A stretch of DNA of 64,000 bases, from assembly GCF_000514775.1 (NCBI RefSeq), contig NZ_AZWO01000001.1:359428-423427 (forward strand), read 5' to 3'. The notes beneath the pieces are model-generated. The model was not told where the DNA came from, did not search any database, and worked only from the letters and a program-made list of their open reading frames with translations. Positions 18,936 to 30,519 of the stretch are shown here, piece after piece; the stretch's first letter is position 1, and the number at the start of each line of letters is the position of its first letter. Both the position numbers and the translations under genes were made by a program. Source of the DNA: Salinispora pacifica CNR114 (GTDB taxonomy: Bacteria; Actinomycetota; Actinomycetes; Mycobacteriales; Micromonosporaceae).

Positions 18936-21047
18936 ATGACCCGGGCACACCTGAACAAGCTGATGACAGTCCTGCTCGCCGGCCTGCTGGCCGGTCTCGG
19001 GCTCGCGGTGGCGGCCTTACCCGCCGCCCTGGTGTACGGAGTCGGCCTCTCGGCGCTCGCCGCGCCCTACACCGAGCTGCCGAACACCCTACGGACGCCG
19101 CCCACCCCCCAACGGTCCAACCTGTACGCCAACGATGGCAGTACGTTGATCACGTCCTTCTACCAGGAGGACCGGGTGGATGTGCCGCTGCACGAGGTGG
19201 CCCCGGTGATGCGTCAGGCGATCCTCGCCGCCGAGGATGCCCGCTTCTACCAGCACCGGGGGGTGGACCTGCGCGGCGTGGTCCGGGCGTTCACCGCCAA
19301 CCAGCGCGGCGGGGTGGTCCAGCAGGGGGCGTCCACCCTGACCATGCAGTACGTCCGCAACGTGTTGTCCAGCGACCCCCGTCTCACCGAGGAGCAGCGC
19401 CGGGCCGCCACCGAGGTCACCCCCGCGCGCAAGGTGCAGGAGGTGCGGTACGCGCTGGCGCTGGAGCGGGAGCTGGGCAAGGACGAGATCCTCGCCCGGT
19501 ATCTCAACATCGCGTACTTCGGTGCCGGCGCGTACGGGGTGGCGGCAGCGAGTAAGCGCTACTTCACCAAGTCCCCGGCGGACCTGAGCCTGGCCGAGGC
19601 GGCGTTGCTCGCCGGACTGGTCCAGTCCCCGCACACCGACGACCCGCTCAACGGGGATGTCGATGCGGCGTTGGAACGCCGGGCGTACGTGCTGGACCAG
19701 ATGGTCGAGGCCGGTCAGCTCGCGGCGGACGAGGCGGCCCGGGTGGCGGCCGAACCACTGCGGCTGCGCCCCACCGAGACGCCGAACGACTGCGCGGCGG
19801 TGCCGGCGGAGCAGAACGACTGGGGCTTCTTCTGCGACTGGTTCACCCGCTGGTGGAACTCGCAGGAGGCGTTCGGATCGACGGTTGACGAGCGGCAGCT
19901 CGCCCTGCGCCGGGGCGGCTACCAGATTGTGGCGTCCCTGGACCCGGCGGTGCAGCAGGCCGCGATCGAGCAGGTGCGGCGGATCTACTCGGCGGAGCAC
20001 CCGCACGCGCTGCCGACCGCGGTGGTGCAGCCCGGCACCGGGCGGGTGCTCGCGATGGCGGTCAACCGTACCTACGGCGTGCAGCCGAACCCGGCCGGGT
20101 GGAAGAACCGCCCGAACACGGTCAACCAGCTGGTCGCGGGCGGCGGCACGATCCAGGGCTACCAGGGCGGAAGCACTTTCAAGCTGTTCACCCTGCTGGC
20201 CGCGGTGGAGGCTGGGCTGCCGTTGAACACCGTGTTTGACGCGCCCGACCGGATCGTCACCCGTTTCCCGGTCAGCGGTCCGGTGAGCTGCGACGGGAAG
20301 TGGTGCCCCCGCAACGCCAGCCCGCTGGTCAAGGGCGAGCACACCATGTGGAGCGCCTTCGGCAAGTCGGTCAACACGTACTTTGCCTGGTTGACCGAGC
20401 AGGCCGGCGCGGATCGGGTGGTGGAGATGGCCGAGCGGCTGGGCATCGTGTTCCGGGCGTCCAGCGACGAGCAGTTGGCCCGGCACGGTGCTCGGGCGTG
20501 GGGCCCGTTCACGCTGGGGGTCTCGGCCACTACTCCGTTGGACCTGGCGAACGCGTACGCCACCATCGCGGCCGAGGGCCGGTGGTGCGCGCCGCTACCG
20601 GTGGTGCGGATCACCGATGCGGCCGGCCGGCCGGTGGCGGCCGGGTCGCCGGACTGCCGGCAGGTCGTGGACCGGGACGTGGCCCGGGCGGCGGTGGACG
20701 CCGCCCGCTGCCCGGTCGGGGACCAATCGATGTACCGGGGCTGTGAGGGGGGGACCGCGGAGGAGTTTCGCTCCCAGCTGGGACGTCCGGTCGCCGGTAA
20801 GACCGGCAGTTCGGAGGGGTACGGCACGGAGTCCTTCGTCGCGTTCACGCCGCAGCTCGCGGTGGCGGCGATCGCCACCAACCCCGATGACCCGCGTGAT
20901 GCGGTGGGGCACGCGGTCCAGGCGCGGATGGCCGACGGGGTGGCGGAGTTGATGTCCGTCGCGCTGCGGGGGCAACCGGTTCGGGACTTTGTCCCACCGA
21001 GCGAGGTAACCGCCTTCGACGTGACCGGGGCCCGGACCGGGGAGTAG
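18936..21047 (+). CDS. class A penicillin-binding protein (transglycosylase/transpeptidase)
   Basis: Bifunctional peptidoglycan polymerase of 703 residues anchored by one N-terminal membrane helix (about residues 8-45). The GT51 glycosyltransferase domain carries the catalytic-glutamate motif AAEDARFYQHRGVD (E100) and GASTLTMQYVRN. The transpeptidase domain has the serine motif STFK (S413-K416), SVN (S478-N480) and KTG (622-624). GGGGAG lies 6 nt before the ATG. It lacks the long Pro-rich or PASTA tail of some actinobacterial class A PBPs. It probably acts in lateral or apical wall synthesis. It stands alone, preceded by a palindromic candidate operator. Confidence 0.93.
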   Translation: MTRAHLNKLMTVLLAGLLAGLGLAVAALPAALVYGVGLSALAAPYTELPNTLRTPPTPQRSNLYANDGSTLITSFYQEDRVDVPLHEVAPVMRQAILAAEDARFYQHRGVDLRGVVRAFTANQRGGVVQQGASTLTMQYVRNVLSSDPRLTEEQRRAATEVTPARKVQEVRYALALERELGKDEILARYLNIAYFGAGAYGVAAASKRYFTKSPADLSLAEAALLAGLVQSPHTDDPLNGDVDAALERRAYVLDQMVEAGQLAADEAARVAAEPLRLRPTETPNDCAAVPAEQNDWGFFCDWFTRWWNSQEAFGSTVDERQLALRRGGYQIVASLDPAVQQAAIEQVRRIYSAEHPHALPTAVVQPGTGRVLAMAVNRTYGVQPNPAGWKNRPNTVNQLVAGGGTIQGYQGGSTFKLFTLLAAVEAGLPLNTVFDAPDRIVTRFPVSGPVSCDGKWCPRNASPLVKGEHTMWSAFGKSVNTYFAWLTEQAGADRVVEMAERLGIVFRASSDEQLARHGARAWGPFTLGVSATTPLDLANAYATIAAEGRWCAPLPVVRITDAAGRPVAAGSPDCRQVVDRDVARAAVDAARCPVGDQSMYRGCEGGTAEEFRSQLGRPVAGKTGSSEGYGTESFVAFTPQLAVAAIATNPDDPRDAVGHAVQARMADGVAELMSVALRGQPVRDFVPPSEVTAFDVTGARTGE

Positions 21048-21174
21048 GAGCCCGCGCCCCGGAGCGGAGCGGGTTCTCGCCCGCGGGGCGGAGTAGCCCA
21101 CCGGTGTGCCCCGTCGCACCGCCTCCCCTGGCGTCGCGCGGCCACCGGCGCGGGGAGCAATAGACTGTGGTGCT

Positions 21175-21660
21175 GTGAGCACCGAGACGACGCCGACCGC
21201 CCGGGGGCGGGACCACGACCAGCCGCGGGTGACCGATCCGGCCGCGGGCGAGCCGGGCGCGATTCGCGCGCGGCTGCCGTACCTGCGGCTGCCCCTGACC
21301 GCGTGCGCCCTCCTCGCGGTCGCCGCCGTACCGGTCGCGGCGGCCGTCCGGGGTGCTACCTCCGCGGTCGCGGTGGCGGCGGGGATCGCGCTCGTTGTCG
21401 TGAGCTATCTGGTCTCCGGTCTCTCGGTGGCCTGGGCGGACGCGGTCAGCCCGCAGCTGATCATGTCGGTTGGGCTGGTCACCTACGTCACGAAGATCGT
21501 GGTGCTGGGCGTGGTGATGGCGGCGGTCGCCGCGACTGGTTGGGCCGGGCTGCCGGACCTGGGGGTGGCCATCATCGTCGCTGTGGTGGTCTGGACGGCC
21601 GCCCACCTGACCTGGGCGCTCCGCGTTCCGTTACCCACAGTCGACTCGTCGCGGAGCTGA
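21175..21660 (+). CDS. atpI: AtpI-like ATP synthase accessory membrane protein
   Basis: Small membrane protein of 161 residues with four hydrophobic helices after an acidic, Pro-rich N-terminus: RLPLTACALLAVAAVPVAA, AVAVAAGIALVVVSYLV, LIMSVGLVTYVTKIVVLGVVMAAVAA and VAIIVAVVVWTAAHLTWAL. This topology, length and place ahead of the atp genes match the AtpI protein of mycobacteria and other actinobacteria, thought to assist Fo c-ring assembly or Mg2+ supply. The GTG at 21175 is chosen because TAGACT (21161-21166) lies 8 nt upstream; the longer upstream frame reads into non-conserved sequence. Sequence conservation in this family is low, so the call relies heavily on context. Confidence 0.72.
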   Translation: MSTETTPTARGRDHDQPRVTDPAAGEPGAIRARLPYLRLPLTACALLAVAAVPVAAAVRGATSAVAVAAGIALVVVSYLVSGLSVAWADAVSPQLIMSVGLVTYVTKIVVLGVVMAAVAATGWAGLPDLGVAIIVAVVVWTAAHLTWALRVPLPTVDSSRS

Positions 21661-21844
21661 GTAACGGTTGGCGGGCCCCAGGCGGACGACTGGCGTCCAC
21701 CCGACGTTTTGATGTCCTGTGCGGCGTGTCGGACAGGAGTAGGCTGGCCCGGATTGATGCGCCAGCCGCCGCCCGCACGCCGTCCTGCAGTGTGGGGGGT
21801 GCCGCACACTCCTGCGGCTTGCGGCTGCTAATGTACGCGTCGTA

Positions 21845-22066
21845 ATGGCCGACAACCCAGACCGCGAACCGTCCGACGCGCACTCGTCGGAGGGTGTGGC
21901 GGGTGCCGTGCTTGGCTACCTTCTCGCCGGCATCCTGGTCTGGGGATTTCTCGGCTGGTTGGCAGAGGGCTTCCTCGGCGTGCCGACCGGCGTGGGGATC
22001 GCCGTTGGCATGATGCTCGGCGCAGCCGCAGCGATCTACCTGATCATGAAGAGGCTCGGTGCCTGA
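21845..22066 (+). CDS. AtpZ/AtpI-family small membrane protein
   Basis: A 73-residue protein with two transmembrane helices separated by a short polar loop: VAGAVLGYLLAGILVWGFLGWLAEGFLG and GIAVGMMLGAAAAIYLIMKRL. This is the compact AtpZ (ATPase gene 1) fold, with a polar residue near the middle of each hairpin. It lies immediately ahead of atpB, with the atpB frame directly following its stop. AtpZ/AtpI pairs have been proposed to form a Mg2+/Ca2+ channel or c-ring chaperone. TAATGT at 21829-21834 could be the -10 box for the main atp transcript. Confidence 0.75.
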   Translation: MADNPDREPSDAHSSEGVAGAVLGYLLAGILVWGFLGWLAEGFLGVPTGVGIAVGMMLGAAAAIYLIMKRLGA

Positions 22067-22108
22067 GTGTCGGCACGCGCCGGTCTGTCGAGTGTGGAGG
22101 ATGACACG

Positions 22109-22888
22109 GTGAGCGGACAGCTGGTCGTCGCCCAGGACCTTCCCTGGCCCCCCAGCGTCAATGACTTCTACCCGCCAGCGGTGGCTGGACCGTGGGTCAC
22201 GAAGTTCACCCTCATGGTCTGGCTGGCCGTCGGGCTGGTGATCATCTTCTACATGGCCGCCTACCGGAACCCGAAGCTGGTCCCCAGCAAGGGGCAGTGG
22301 CTGGCCGAGTCGGTCTACGGCCTGGTGCGGGACAACATCGCCCGGGAGCAGATGGGCAATGCCGGCATCCGGTTCGCCCCCTACTTCACGGTGCTGTTCA
22401 GCTTCATTCTGGTCACCAATATCTTCAGCATCGTTCCCGGGCTGCAGATCTCGCCGAACGCGCACATCGCCTTCCCGATCGTGCTCTCCGCGATCTCCTA
22501 CGTGCTCTACCTCGCTGTCGGGGTCCGCAAGCACGGTCTCCTCAAGTACCTCAAGATGAGCCTGATCCTGCCGGGCGTGCCGTGGCCGATGCACTTCCTG
22601 CTGATCCCGATCGAGTTCCTGCAGAACTTCGTCGTGCGGCCGGTTACCCTGGCCCTCCGGCTCTTCGCCAACATGTTCGCCGGTCACCTGCTCCTGCTGG
22701 TCTTCACCGTCGGTGGCTTCGTGATGCTCTCCGCGGACAACCTCTTCGTTCAGGTGACCTCGGTCTTCTCCTTCGTCATGGCGATCGTGATGGCCTTCTT
22801 CGAGGCGCTGGTGGCCGTGCTGCAGGCGTACGTCTTCGTCACGCTGTCCGCCAACTACGTCGGCACCTCGCTGGCCGAGGAGCACTGA
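22109..22888 (+). CDS. atpB: ATP synthase subunit a (Fo)
   Basis: Proton-channel subunit of the Fo sector. The GTG at 22109 is chosen because GGAGG (22096-22100) lies 8 nt upstream; an earlier in-frame GTG at 22067 directly abuts the preceding stop. The 259-residue product has the N-terminal periplasmic segment WPPSVNDFYPP, five to six membrane helices and the signature VTLALRLFANMFAGHLLLLVF, which includes the essential arginine facing the c-ring, then ALVAVLQAYVFVTLSANYVG. It is the first core gene of the atp cluster. Confidence 0.95.
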   Translation: MSGQLVVAQDLPWPPSVNDFYPPAVAGPWVTKFTLMVWLAVGLVIIFYMAAYRNPKLVPSKGQWLAESVYGLVRDNIAREQMGNAGIRFAPYFTVLFSFILVTNIFSIVPGLQISPNAHIAFPIVLSAISYVLYLAVGVRKHGLLKYLKMSLILPGVPWPMHFLLIPIEFLQNFVVRPVTLALRLFANMFAGHLLLLVFTVGGFVMLSADNLFVQVTSVFSFVMAIVMAFFEALVAVLQAYVFVTLSANYVGTSLAEEH

Positions 22889-22982
22889 GATCCCGCTCGG
22901 CGGGCTGCCCGGCCCGACCAAGCTTCTGGTACAAACCCCGAACGCGTGAGCCCTCACGTGTGAGCTAGGAGGAATACCCGCA

Positions 22983-23207
22983 ATGGACGTTCTCGCCCTC
23001 GAAGGCAGCATCAACACCGTCGGCTATGGCCTCGCCGCCATCGGCCCCGGTATCGGTGTCGCGCTGGTCTTCGCGGCCTACATCCAGGCCAGCGCCCGCC
23101 AGCCGGAGTCCGCCGGCTTCAACCGCACCTGGCTGGTCCTGGGCTTCGCCCTGGTCGAGGCGCTCGCCCTCTTCGGCCTGGTGCTCGCCTTCGCCATCGG
23201 CGGCTGA
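22983..23207 (+). CDS. atpE: ATP synthase subunit c (Fo)
   Basis: Proteolipid of the rotor ring, 74 residues forming a helical hairpin. The first helix contains GYGLAAIGPGIGVALVFAAY, the polar loop is QASARQPE, and the second helix LVLGFALVEALALFGLVLAF holds the proton-carrying glutamate E59. AGGAGGAA is placed about 6 nt before the ATG, a much stronger ribosome-binding site than those of its neighbours, in line with the multiple copies needed per complex. This subunit is the bedaquiline target in mycobacteria. Confidence 0.97.
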   Translation: MDVLALEGSINTVGYGLAAIGPGIGVALVFAAYIQASARQPESAGFNRTWLVLGFALVEALALFGLVLAFAIGG

Positions 23208-23238
23208 CGAGCGCCCTTCCCCGACCCGGAGGTCTGAC

Positions 23239-23766
23239 ATGTATCTCGCCGCCGAAGGCTCGCACAATCCAATCCTGCCGATCTGGCAAGAGCTCGTCGT
23301 CGGGACCATCGCCTTCGCCCTACTCGTCTTCGTGCTGCTGAAGTTCGTCATGCCGCGTATGGAGACGATGTACCAGGCGCGGGTGGACGCGATCGAGGGT
23401 GGCCTCAAGCGTGCCGAGGCTGCCCAGGCCGAGGCCAACCAGCTGCTCGAGCAGTACCGGGCCCAGCTGGCCGAGGTGCGTACCGAGGCGGCCCGGATCC
23501 GGGACGACGCCCGGGCCGACGCGGAGGGTGTCCGGCAGGACATCCTCGCCAAGGCGCGGGAGGAGTCCGACCGGATCATCGCCGCGGGCAAGGAGCAGCT
23601 CGTCGCCGAGCGGACCACGATCGTGCGCGAGCTGCGCACCGAGGTCGGCACGCTCGCGGTGGATCTGGCCGGCAAGATCGTTGGTGAGTCGCTCGCCGAC
23701 GAGGCGCGCCGCGCCGGCACGGTCGACCGGTTCCTGGACGGCCTCGAGAGCGCGGGGGCCCGCTGA
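23239..23766 (+). CDS. atpF: ATP synthase subunit b (Fo)
   Basis: Peripheral-stalk subunit of 175 residues. There is one N-terminal membrane helix (VVGTIAFALLVFVLLKFVMP) followed by a long right-handed coiled coil rich in Ala, Glu, Gln and Arg. The ATG at 23239 is preceded by GGAGGT 5-10 nt upstream; the longer open frame to the left only overlaps atpE in another frame. Its TGA overlaps the atpH ATG by one base (TGATG). Confidence 0.95.
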   Translation: MYLAAEGSHNPILPIWQELVVGTIAFALLVFVLLKFVMPRMETMYQARVDAIEGGLKRAEAAQAEANQLLEQYRAQLAEVRTEAARIRDDARADAEGVRQDILAKAREESDRIIAAGKEQLVAERTTIVRELRTEVGTLAVDLAGKIVGESLADEARRAGTVDRFLDGLESAGAR

Positions 23767-24590
23767 TGCAGGCCGCCACCAGCCGGGAGTCGTACAAGAT
23801 CGCGGCCGACCGCCTCGACGAGTACGTCCGGGGCGCGGAGTCTCCGGCGGTGGCCGCCACCGCCGAAGACCTTCTCTCCGTAGCCGACCTGCTCCGGCGT
23901 GAGCCACGGCTGCGCCGGGCCCTCGTTGACCCGGCCCGCTCCGGTGCGGACCGGGCCGACCTACTCGCCGGAATCCTCGGCGGGAAGGTCGGCGGGGACG
24001 CACTCGACCTGCTGACCAGTCTGGTCTCCCACCGCTGGTCGGCCCCGTCGGAACTTCTCGACGGCACCGAGCGGCTCGGCGTGGCCGCGCTGCTGGCCGC
24101 CGCCGACAAGGCGGGCGACCTCGGCGAGGTCGAGGACGAGCTGTTCCGTTTCGGTCAGGTCGTAGCCGGCCAGTCGGCGCTCTCCAACGTGCTGTCGGAC
24201 CCGGCGGCCCCGGCCGCGCAGCGGGCCACCCTCGCTGGTGAGCTGCTCGCCGGTAAGGCCCGCCCGGTCACCGTCCGGCTGGTCGAGGTGGCGCTCGGCG
24301 GGTTCGGCGGGCGCTCCTTCGTCGGGGCGCTCACCCGGCTGGTCGAGCTCGCCGCCGACCAGCGAGACCGACAGGTGGCGTACGTGACCGTCGCGGCCCC
24401 GTTGGGTGCGGAGGAGGAGCAGCGCCTGGTCGCCCGCCTCTCCGCCATCTACGGTCGCGAGGTGACCGTCAAGCAGTCGGTCAACCCCGAGGTCCTCGGT
24501 GGGGTCAGCGTCCAGGTCGGCTCCGACCTGTACGACGGCACCGTCCTGCGCCGCCTCAACGAATCCCGTAACGCGCTCGCTAAGCGCTGA
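23766..24590 (+). CDS. atpH: ATP synthase subunit delta (F1)
   Basis: Connects the F1 head to the peripheral stalk. At 274 residues it is longer than the ~180-residue E. coli protein, as is usual in actinobacteria. The N-terminal helical OSCP bundle (RRALVDPARSGADRADLLAGILGGKVG) is followed by the C-terminal OSCP segment VTVKQSVNPEVLGGVSVQVGSDLYDGTVLRRLN. The start overlaps the atpF stop by one base. Confidence 0.94.
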   Translation: MQAATSRESYKIAADRLDEYVRGAESPAVAATAEDLLSVADLLRREPRLRRALVDPARSGADRADLLAGILGGKVGGDALDLLTSLVSHRWSAPSELLDGTERLGVAALLAAADKAGDLGEVEDELFRFGQVVAGQSALSNVLSDPAAPAAQRATLAGELLAGKARPVTVRLVEVALGGFGGRSFVGALTRLVELAADQRDRQVAYVTVAAPLGAEEEQRLVARLSAIYGREVTVKQSVNPEVLGGVSVQVGSDLYDGTVLRRLNESRNALAKR

Positions 24591-24682
24591 GCCGGAACTG
24601 CCGCGCCAGCGCCCTGACCAGACGTCATTCGGACCGGTCGGTACTAGGTATCCCGGGCCCCTGATACTTAAGGAAGCAGAGG

Positions 24683-26335
24683 ATGGCCGAGCTGACCATC
24701 TCGACGGAGGAGATCCGCGGCGCCCTGGAGCGCTACGTCTCCTCCTACAAGTCCGGCGTGTCCCGCGAGGAGGTCGGCACCGTCGCTGACGCCGGCGACG
24801 GCATCGCCCACGTCGAGGGCCTGCCCTCGACCATGACCAACGAGCTGCTCGAGTTCGAAGACGGCACGATCGGTGTGGCGCTGAACCTCGACGTCCGGGA
24901 GATCGGTGTCGTCGTCCTCGGCGACTTCGCCGGCATCGAGGAGGGGCAGCGCGTCAAGCGCACCGGCCGGGTGCTCTCGGCCCCGGTCGGCGACGCCTTC
25001 CTCGGCCGGGTGGTCAACGCGCTCGGTGAGCCGATCGACGGCCTCGGCGACATCCCGAACGAGGGCTTCCGGGAGCTGGAGCTCCAGGCCCCGAACGTGA
25101 TGTCCCGGAAGTCGGTCGATGAGCCGCTGCAGACCGGCATCAAGGCCATCGACGCGATGACGCCGATCGGCCGGGGCCAGCGTCAGCTGATCATCGGTGA
25201 CCGGAAGACCGGTAAGACCACCGTCGCCCTGGACACCATCCTCAACCAGCGGGACAACTGGCGCTCCGGCGACCCGAAGAAGCAGGTCCGCTGCATCTAC
25301 GTCGCCGTCGGCCAAAAGGCCTCCACGATCGCCTCGATCAAGGGCGTGCTGGAGGAGGCGGGCGCGATGGAGTACACCACCATCGTGGCCTCCCCGGCGT
25401 CCGACCCGGCCGGCTTCAAGTACCTCGCCCCGTACACCGGCTCGTCGATCGGGCAGCACTGGATGTACGGCGGCAAGCACGTCCTCATCGTCTTCGACGA
25501 CCTGAGCAAGCAGGCCGAGGCGTACCGGGCCGTGTCGCTGCTGCTGCGTCGCCCGCCGGGCCGCGAGGCGTACCCGGGCGACGTCTTCTACCTGCACTCC
25601 CGGCTGCTGGAGCGCTGCGCGAAGCTCTCCGACGAGATGGGCGGCGGCTCGATGACCGGTCTGCCGATCATCGAGACCAAGGCGAACGACATCTCGGCGT
25701 TCATCCCGACCAACGTCATCTCCATCACCGACGGCCAGATCTTCCTGGAGACGGACCTGTTCAACCAGGGCGTTCGGCCGGCCATCAACGTCGGCACCTC
25801 GGTCTCCCGGGTCGGCGGTGCCGCGCAGGTGAAGCCGATGAAGAAGGTCTCCGGCTCGCTGCGGCTGAACCTGGCCCAGTACCGTGAGCTGGAGGCGTTC
25901 GCCGCCTTCGCCTCGGACCTGGACAAGGCCTCCCGCGCCCAGTTGGATCGGGGTGCCCGCCTGGTCGAGCTGCTGAAGCAGTCGAACTACTCGCCCTTCC
26001 CGGTGCAGGAGCAGGTCGTCTCGGTCTGGGCCGGTGTCGAGGGCAAGCTGGATGACATCCCGGTCGGCGAGATCCGTCGCTTCGAGTCCGAGTTCCTGCA
26101 GTACCTGCGGCACAAGCACGAGGGGATCCTCGCGCAGATCGCCGACGGCACCTGGGGTGACGAGGTCATCGCCTCCCTGGACGCGGCGATCAGCGACTTC
26201 AAGAAGCTCTTCCTGGGCAAGGAGGACGAGCGGCGGATCAACGAGCCGGCCGCCGAGCCGCTGGCTGGTGCGGAGGACCGGGAGACGGTTACCCGGTTCC
26301 AGGACGAGCCGACCGACCGTCCGGCTGGAAGCTGA
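24683..26335 (+). CDS. atpA: ATP synthase subunit alpha (F1)
   Basis: Regulatory nucleotide-binding subunit of the F1 hexamer, 550 residues. It has the N-terminal beta-barrel ([17 protein letters not shown]), Walker A GDRKTGKT (about residue 172), the DELSDK-like region around [13 protein letters not shown] and the ATP synthase alpha signature [17 protein letters not shown]. The C-terminus ends in an acidic and polar extension ([23 protein letters not shown]); C-terminal alpha extensions are reported to limit ATP hydrolysis in mycobacteria, and whether this one does so is not known. AGGAAGCAGAGG precedes the ATG. Confidence 0.97.
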   Translation: MAELTISTEEIRGALERYVSSYKSGVSREEVGTVADAGDGIAHVEGLPSTMTNELLEFEDGTIGVALNLDVREIGVVVLGDFAGIEEGQRVKRTGRVLSAPVGDAFLGRVVNALGEPIDGLGDIPNEGFRELELQAPNVMSRKSVDEPLQTGIKAIDAMTPIGRGQRQLIIGDRKTGKTTVALDTILNQRDNWRSGDPKKQVRCIYVAVGQKASTIASIKGVLEEAGAMEYTTIVASPASDPAGFKYLAPYTGSSIGQHWMYGGKHVLIVFDDLSKQAEAYRAVSLLLRRPPGREAYPGDVFYLHSRLLERCAKLSDEMGGGSMTGLPIIETKANDISAFIPTNVISITDGQIFLETDLFNQGVRPAINVGTSVSRVGGAAQVKPMKKVSGSLRLNLAQYRELEAFAAFASDLDKASRAQLDRGARLVELLKQSNYSPFPVQEQVVSVWAGVEGKLDDIPVGEIRRFESEFLQYLRHKHEGILAQIADGTWGDEVIASLDAAISDFKKLFLGKEDERRINEPAAEPLAGAEDRETVTRFQDEPTDRPAGS

Positions 26336-26338
26336 CCG

Positions 26339-28725
<2,387 letters not shown>

Positions 28726-28768
28726 TTGCCCCGCTGCGGCTACCGCCGCGGACTGCGCGAGCAGCGAC

Positions 28769-28804
28769 GAAAGGCCGCTCTGGTTGACGCCGGGGCGGCC
28801 TTTC
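28769..28804 (+). terminator. strong hairpin terminator after atpD
   Basis: A perfect 10-bp outer stem (28769-28778 with 28795-28804, GAAAGGCCGC) extends inward to about 15 bp with two G-U pairs, leaving a 6-nt loop TTGACG. Confidence 0.8.
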
Positions 28805-28971
28805 GGTGCATCCGTTGCCGCCCTTGTGATCGCGGGCCTCGTATCGACGGTAGGTGATCTTGATGCGTGGCGCGGTACCGTTCACGCGCGTCGCGCTGAC
28901 CGTGCGCGCATTCGTGCAATCATTCGCTGACGTACGCCCGTCCCGACAGACGTTGACGAACGGAGATGATC

Positions 28972-30108
28972 GTGGGTAAGGCCGGCAAAGGCGGTAAGAA
29001 GAAGCCGTCGGTGTGGGCGGGCGTGCCGCGGTGGGCCCAGGTGTGCACCGTCTTCGGCGCTGTCTTGATGTTCGTCAGTGGCGTGGCACTGGTCGGCGTC
29101 GAGGCGCTGGTGGCTCGGTACGAGGGCGCGGTGGGCAAGGCGGACCTGTTCGGGGACCAGGCGGCGGGAGCCAGTGAGCGCACGAGCGACATCAAGGGCC
29201 CGCTCAACATCCTGCTCGTCGGCGTTGACCCGCGCAAAGAGGAGCAGCTACCGCTGGCTGACTCGATCATGGTGCTGCATGTGCCGGAAGGGCTCGACCA
29301 GGCCTACCTCTTCTCGATGCCTCGGGATCTCTACGTCGAGATTCCCGCTTTCGACAAGGCCGGATTCCGTGGCGGCGCGGACAAGCTCAACGCGGCGATG
29401 TCCTATGGCAGCCGGGTTGCGGGGGAGAACCCCAGCACGGCGCAGGGCTTCGAACTGCTCGCCAAGACGGTCCAGTCGATCACCGGCATCCAGCGGTTCG
29501 ACGCCGGGGCGATCATCAACTTCGGTGGCTTCATCAACATTGTGGACGCGATGGGTGGCGTCACCATGGACATTGAGCGTGAGGTCCGCTCGGAGCATCG
29601 CCACCCCGACGGCACACACCGGGAACTGCGCCCCGGCGGTGGGGGGTACGTCGGTGAGCAGGCGGTCTACCCGGAGGGGGAGCAACTCCTCGAGGGTTGG
29701 CAGGCGCTGGACTACGTCCGTCAGCGCTACCCCAAGAACGGTGTGCCAGACGGTGACTACGGCCGCCAGCGGCACCAGCAACAGTTTGTCAAGGCCATGG
29801 CGAGCCAGGCCCTCAGCGCTGATGTGGTGACCAACCCGATCAAGCTGGACTCGGTGCTTCGGGCGGCCGGTGAGTCACTGGTCTTCAACGGTCGGGGGCA
29901 TAGCGTGATTGATTTCGGCCTCGCTCTGAAGGACCTCCGGCCGGGCAACATTCAGATGATCAAATTACCGGGTGGTGGCATCATGGACGGCGGGCAATAC
30001 CGCGGTGAACGCTTCGAGCCGGCCGTTCAGGATTTCTTCCAGGCGCTGCAGGATGAGCAGCTCGACGCGTTCCTGCTGGAGCACCCGGACTTCCAGAACA
30101 AGATCTGA
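28972..30108 (+). CDS. LytR-CpsA-Psr (LCP) family cell-wall glycopolymer transferase
   Basis: Membrane-anchored enzyme that attaches polyprenyl-linked glycopolymers to peptidoglycan. The start is taken as GTG 28972 (CGGAG 6 nt upstream; MGKAGKGGKKKPSVWAG); an in-frame ATG at 28966 is the alternative. The 378-residue protein has a basic cytoplasmic N-terminus, one membrane helix (about residues 22-45) and the LCP domain with NILLVGVDPRKEEQLPLADSIMVLHV, YLFSMPRDLYVEIP, FGGFINIVDAMGGVTMDI and the conserved arginine block LDYVRQRYPKNGVPDGDYGRQRHQQQFVKAM. It lies between atpD and atpC, an unusual interruption of an ATP synthase locus. Confidence 0.92.
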   Translation: MGKAGKGGKKKPSVWAGVPRWAQVCTVFGAVLMFVSGVALVGVEALVARYEGAVGKADLFGDQAAGASERTSDIKGPLNILLVGVDPRKEEQLPLADSIMVLHVPEGLDQAYLFSMPRDLYVEIPAFDKAGFRGGADKLNAAMSYGSRVAGENPSTAQGFELLAKTVQSITGIQRFDAGAIINFGGFINIVDAMGGVTMDIEREVRSEHRHPDGTHRELRPGGGGYVGEQAVYPEGEQLLEGWQALDYVRQRYPKNGVPDGDYGRQRHQQQFVKAMASQALSADVVTNPIKLDSVLRAAGESLVFNGRGHSVIDFGLALKDLRPGNIQMIKLPGGGIMDGGQYRGERFEPAVQDFFQALQDEQLDAFLLEHPDFQNKI

Positions 30109-30158
30109 CCGCATCGGGCCAAATCCGAACCCGAGTGGCGTACGTCTCGCCACCCGCG

Positions 30159-30188
30159 TTACCGGTCCCCCGATGGCGAGACTAGAAT
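30159..30188 (+). promoter_or_regulatory. candidate atpC promoter (TTACCG-18-TAGAAT)
   Basis: TTACCG at 30159-30164, an 18-nt spacer and TAGAAT at 30183-30188 lie 33 nt before the atpC start. This would give atpC a promoter independent of the terminated atpB-D operon. Confidence 0.5.
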
Positions 30189-30221
30189 TTCGGCAACCCG
30201 CCGCCGCAGCAAGGAGACAGC

Positions 30222-30506
30222 GTGGCACAGCAGCTTCACGTCGAGCTCGTAGCCGTCGAGGAGACGGTATGGTCCGGCGAGGCCGAGATGGTCATGGCCC
30301 GGACGACCGAGGGTGAGCTTGGTGTGATGCCAGGGCATGCTCCCCTGCTCGGCCAGCTCGCGGAGTCCGGCCAGGTTCGGATCAAGGTCCCCGGAGGCGA
30401 CCAGCTCTCCTACGAGGTGGCTGGCGGTTTCCTCTCCGTGAGCAACAAGGGCGTCACCGTCCTGGCCGAGAGCGCCAGCCCGGTCCGGGCCGCGCAGGGT
30501 AGCTGA
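30222..30506 (+). CDS. atpC: ATP synthase subunit epsilon (F1)
   Basis: Rotor subunit that regulates ATP hydrolysis. The 94-residue protein covers the N-terminal beta-sandwich domain (LHVELVAVEETVWSGEAEMVMARTTEGELGVMPGHAPLLGQL) but is short: the two-helix C-terminal domain present in E. coli epsilon is essentially absent, since only TVLAESASPVRAAQGS follows the sandwich. Short epsilon subunits occur in other actinobacteria, but this one should lack helix-mediated autoinhibition. AAGGAGA lies upstream of the GTG. It is separated from atpD by a terminator and the LCP gene. Confidence 0.94.
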   Translation: MAQQLHVELVAVEETVWSGEAEMVMARTTEGELGVMPGHAPLLGQLAESGQVRIKVPGGDQLSYEVAGGFLSVSNKGVTVLAESASPVRAAQGS

Positions 30507-30519
30507 GCGCCACCCGGCG

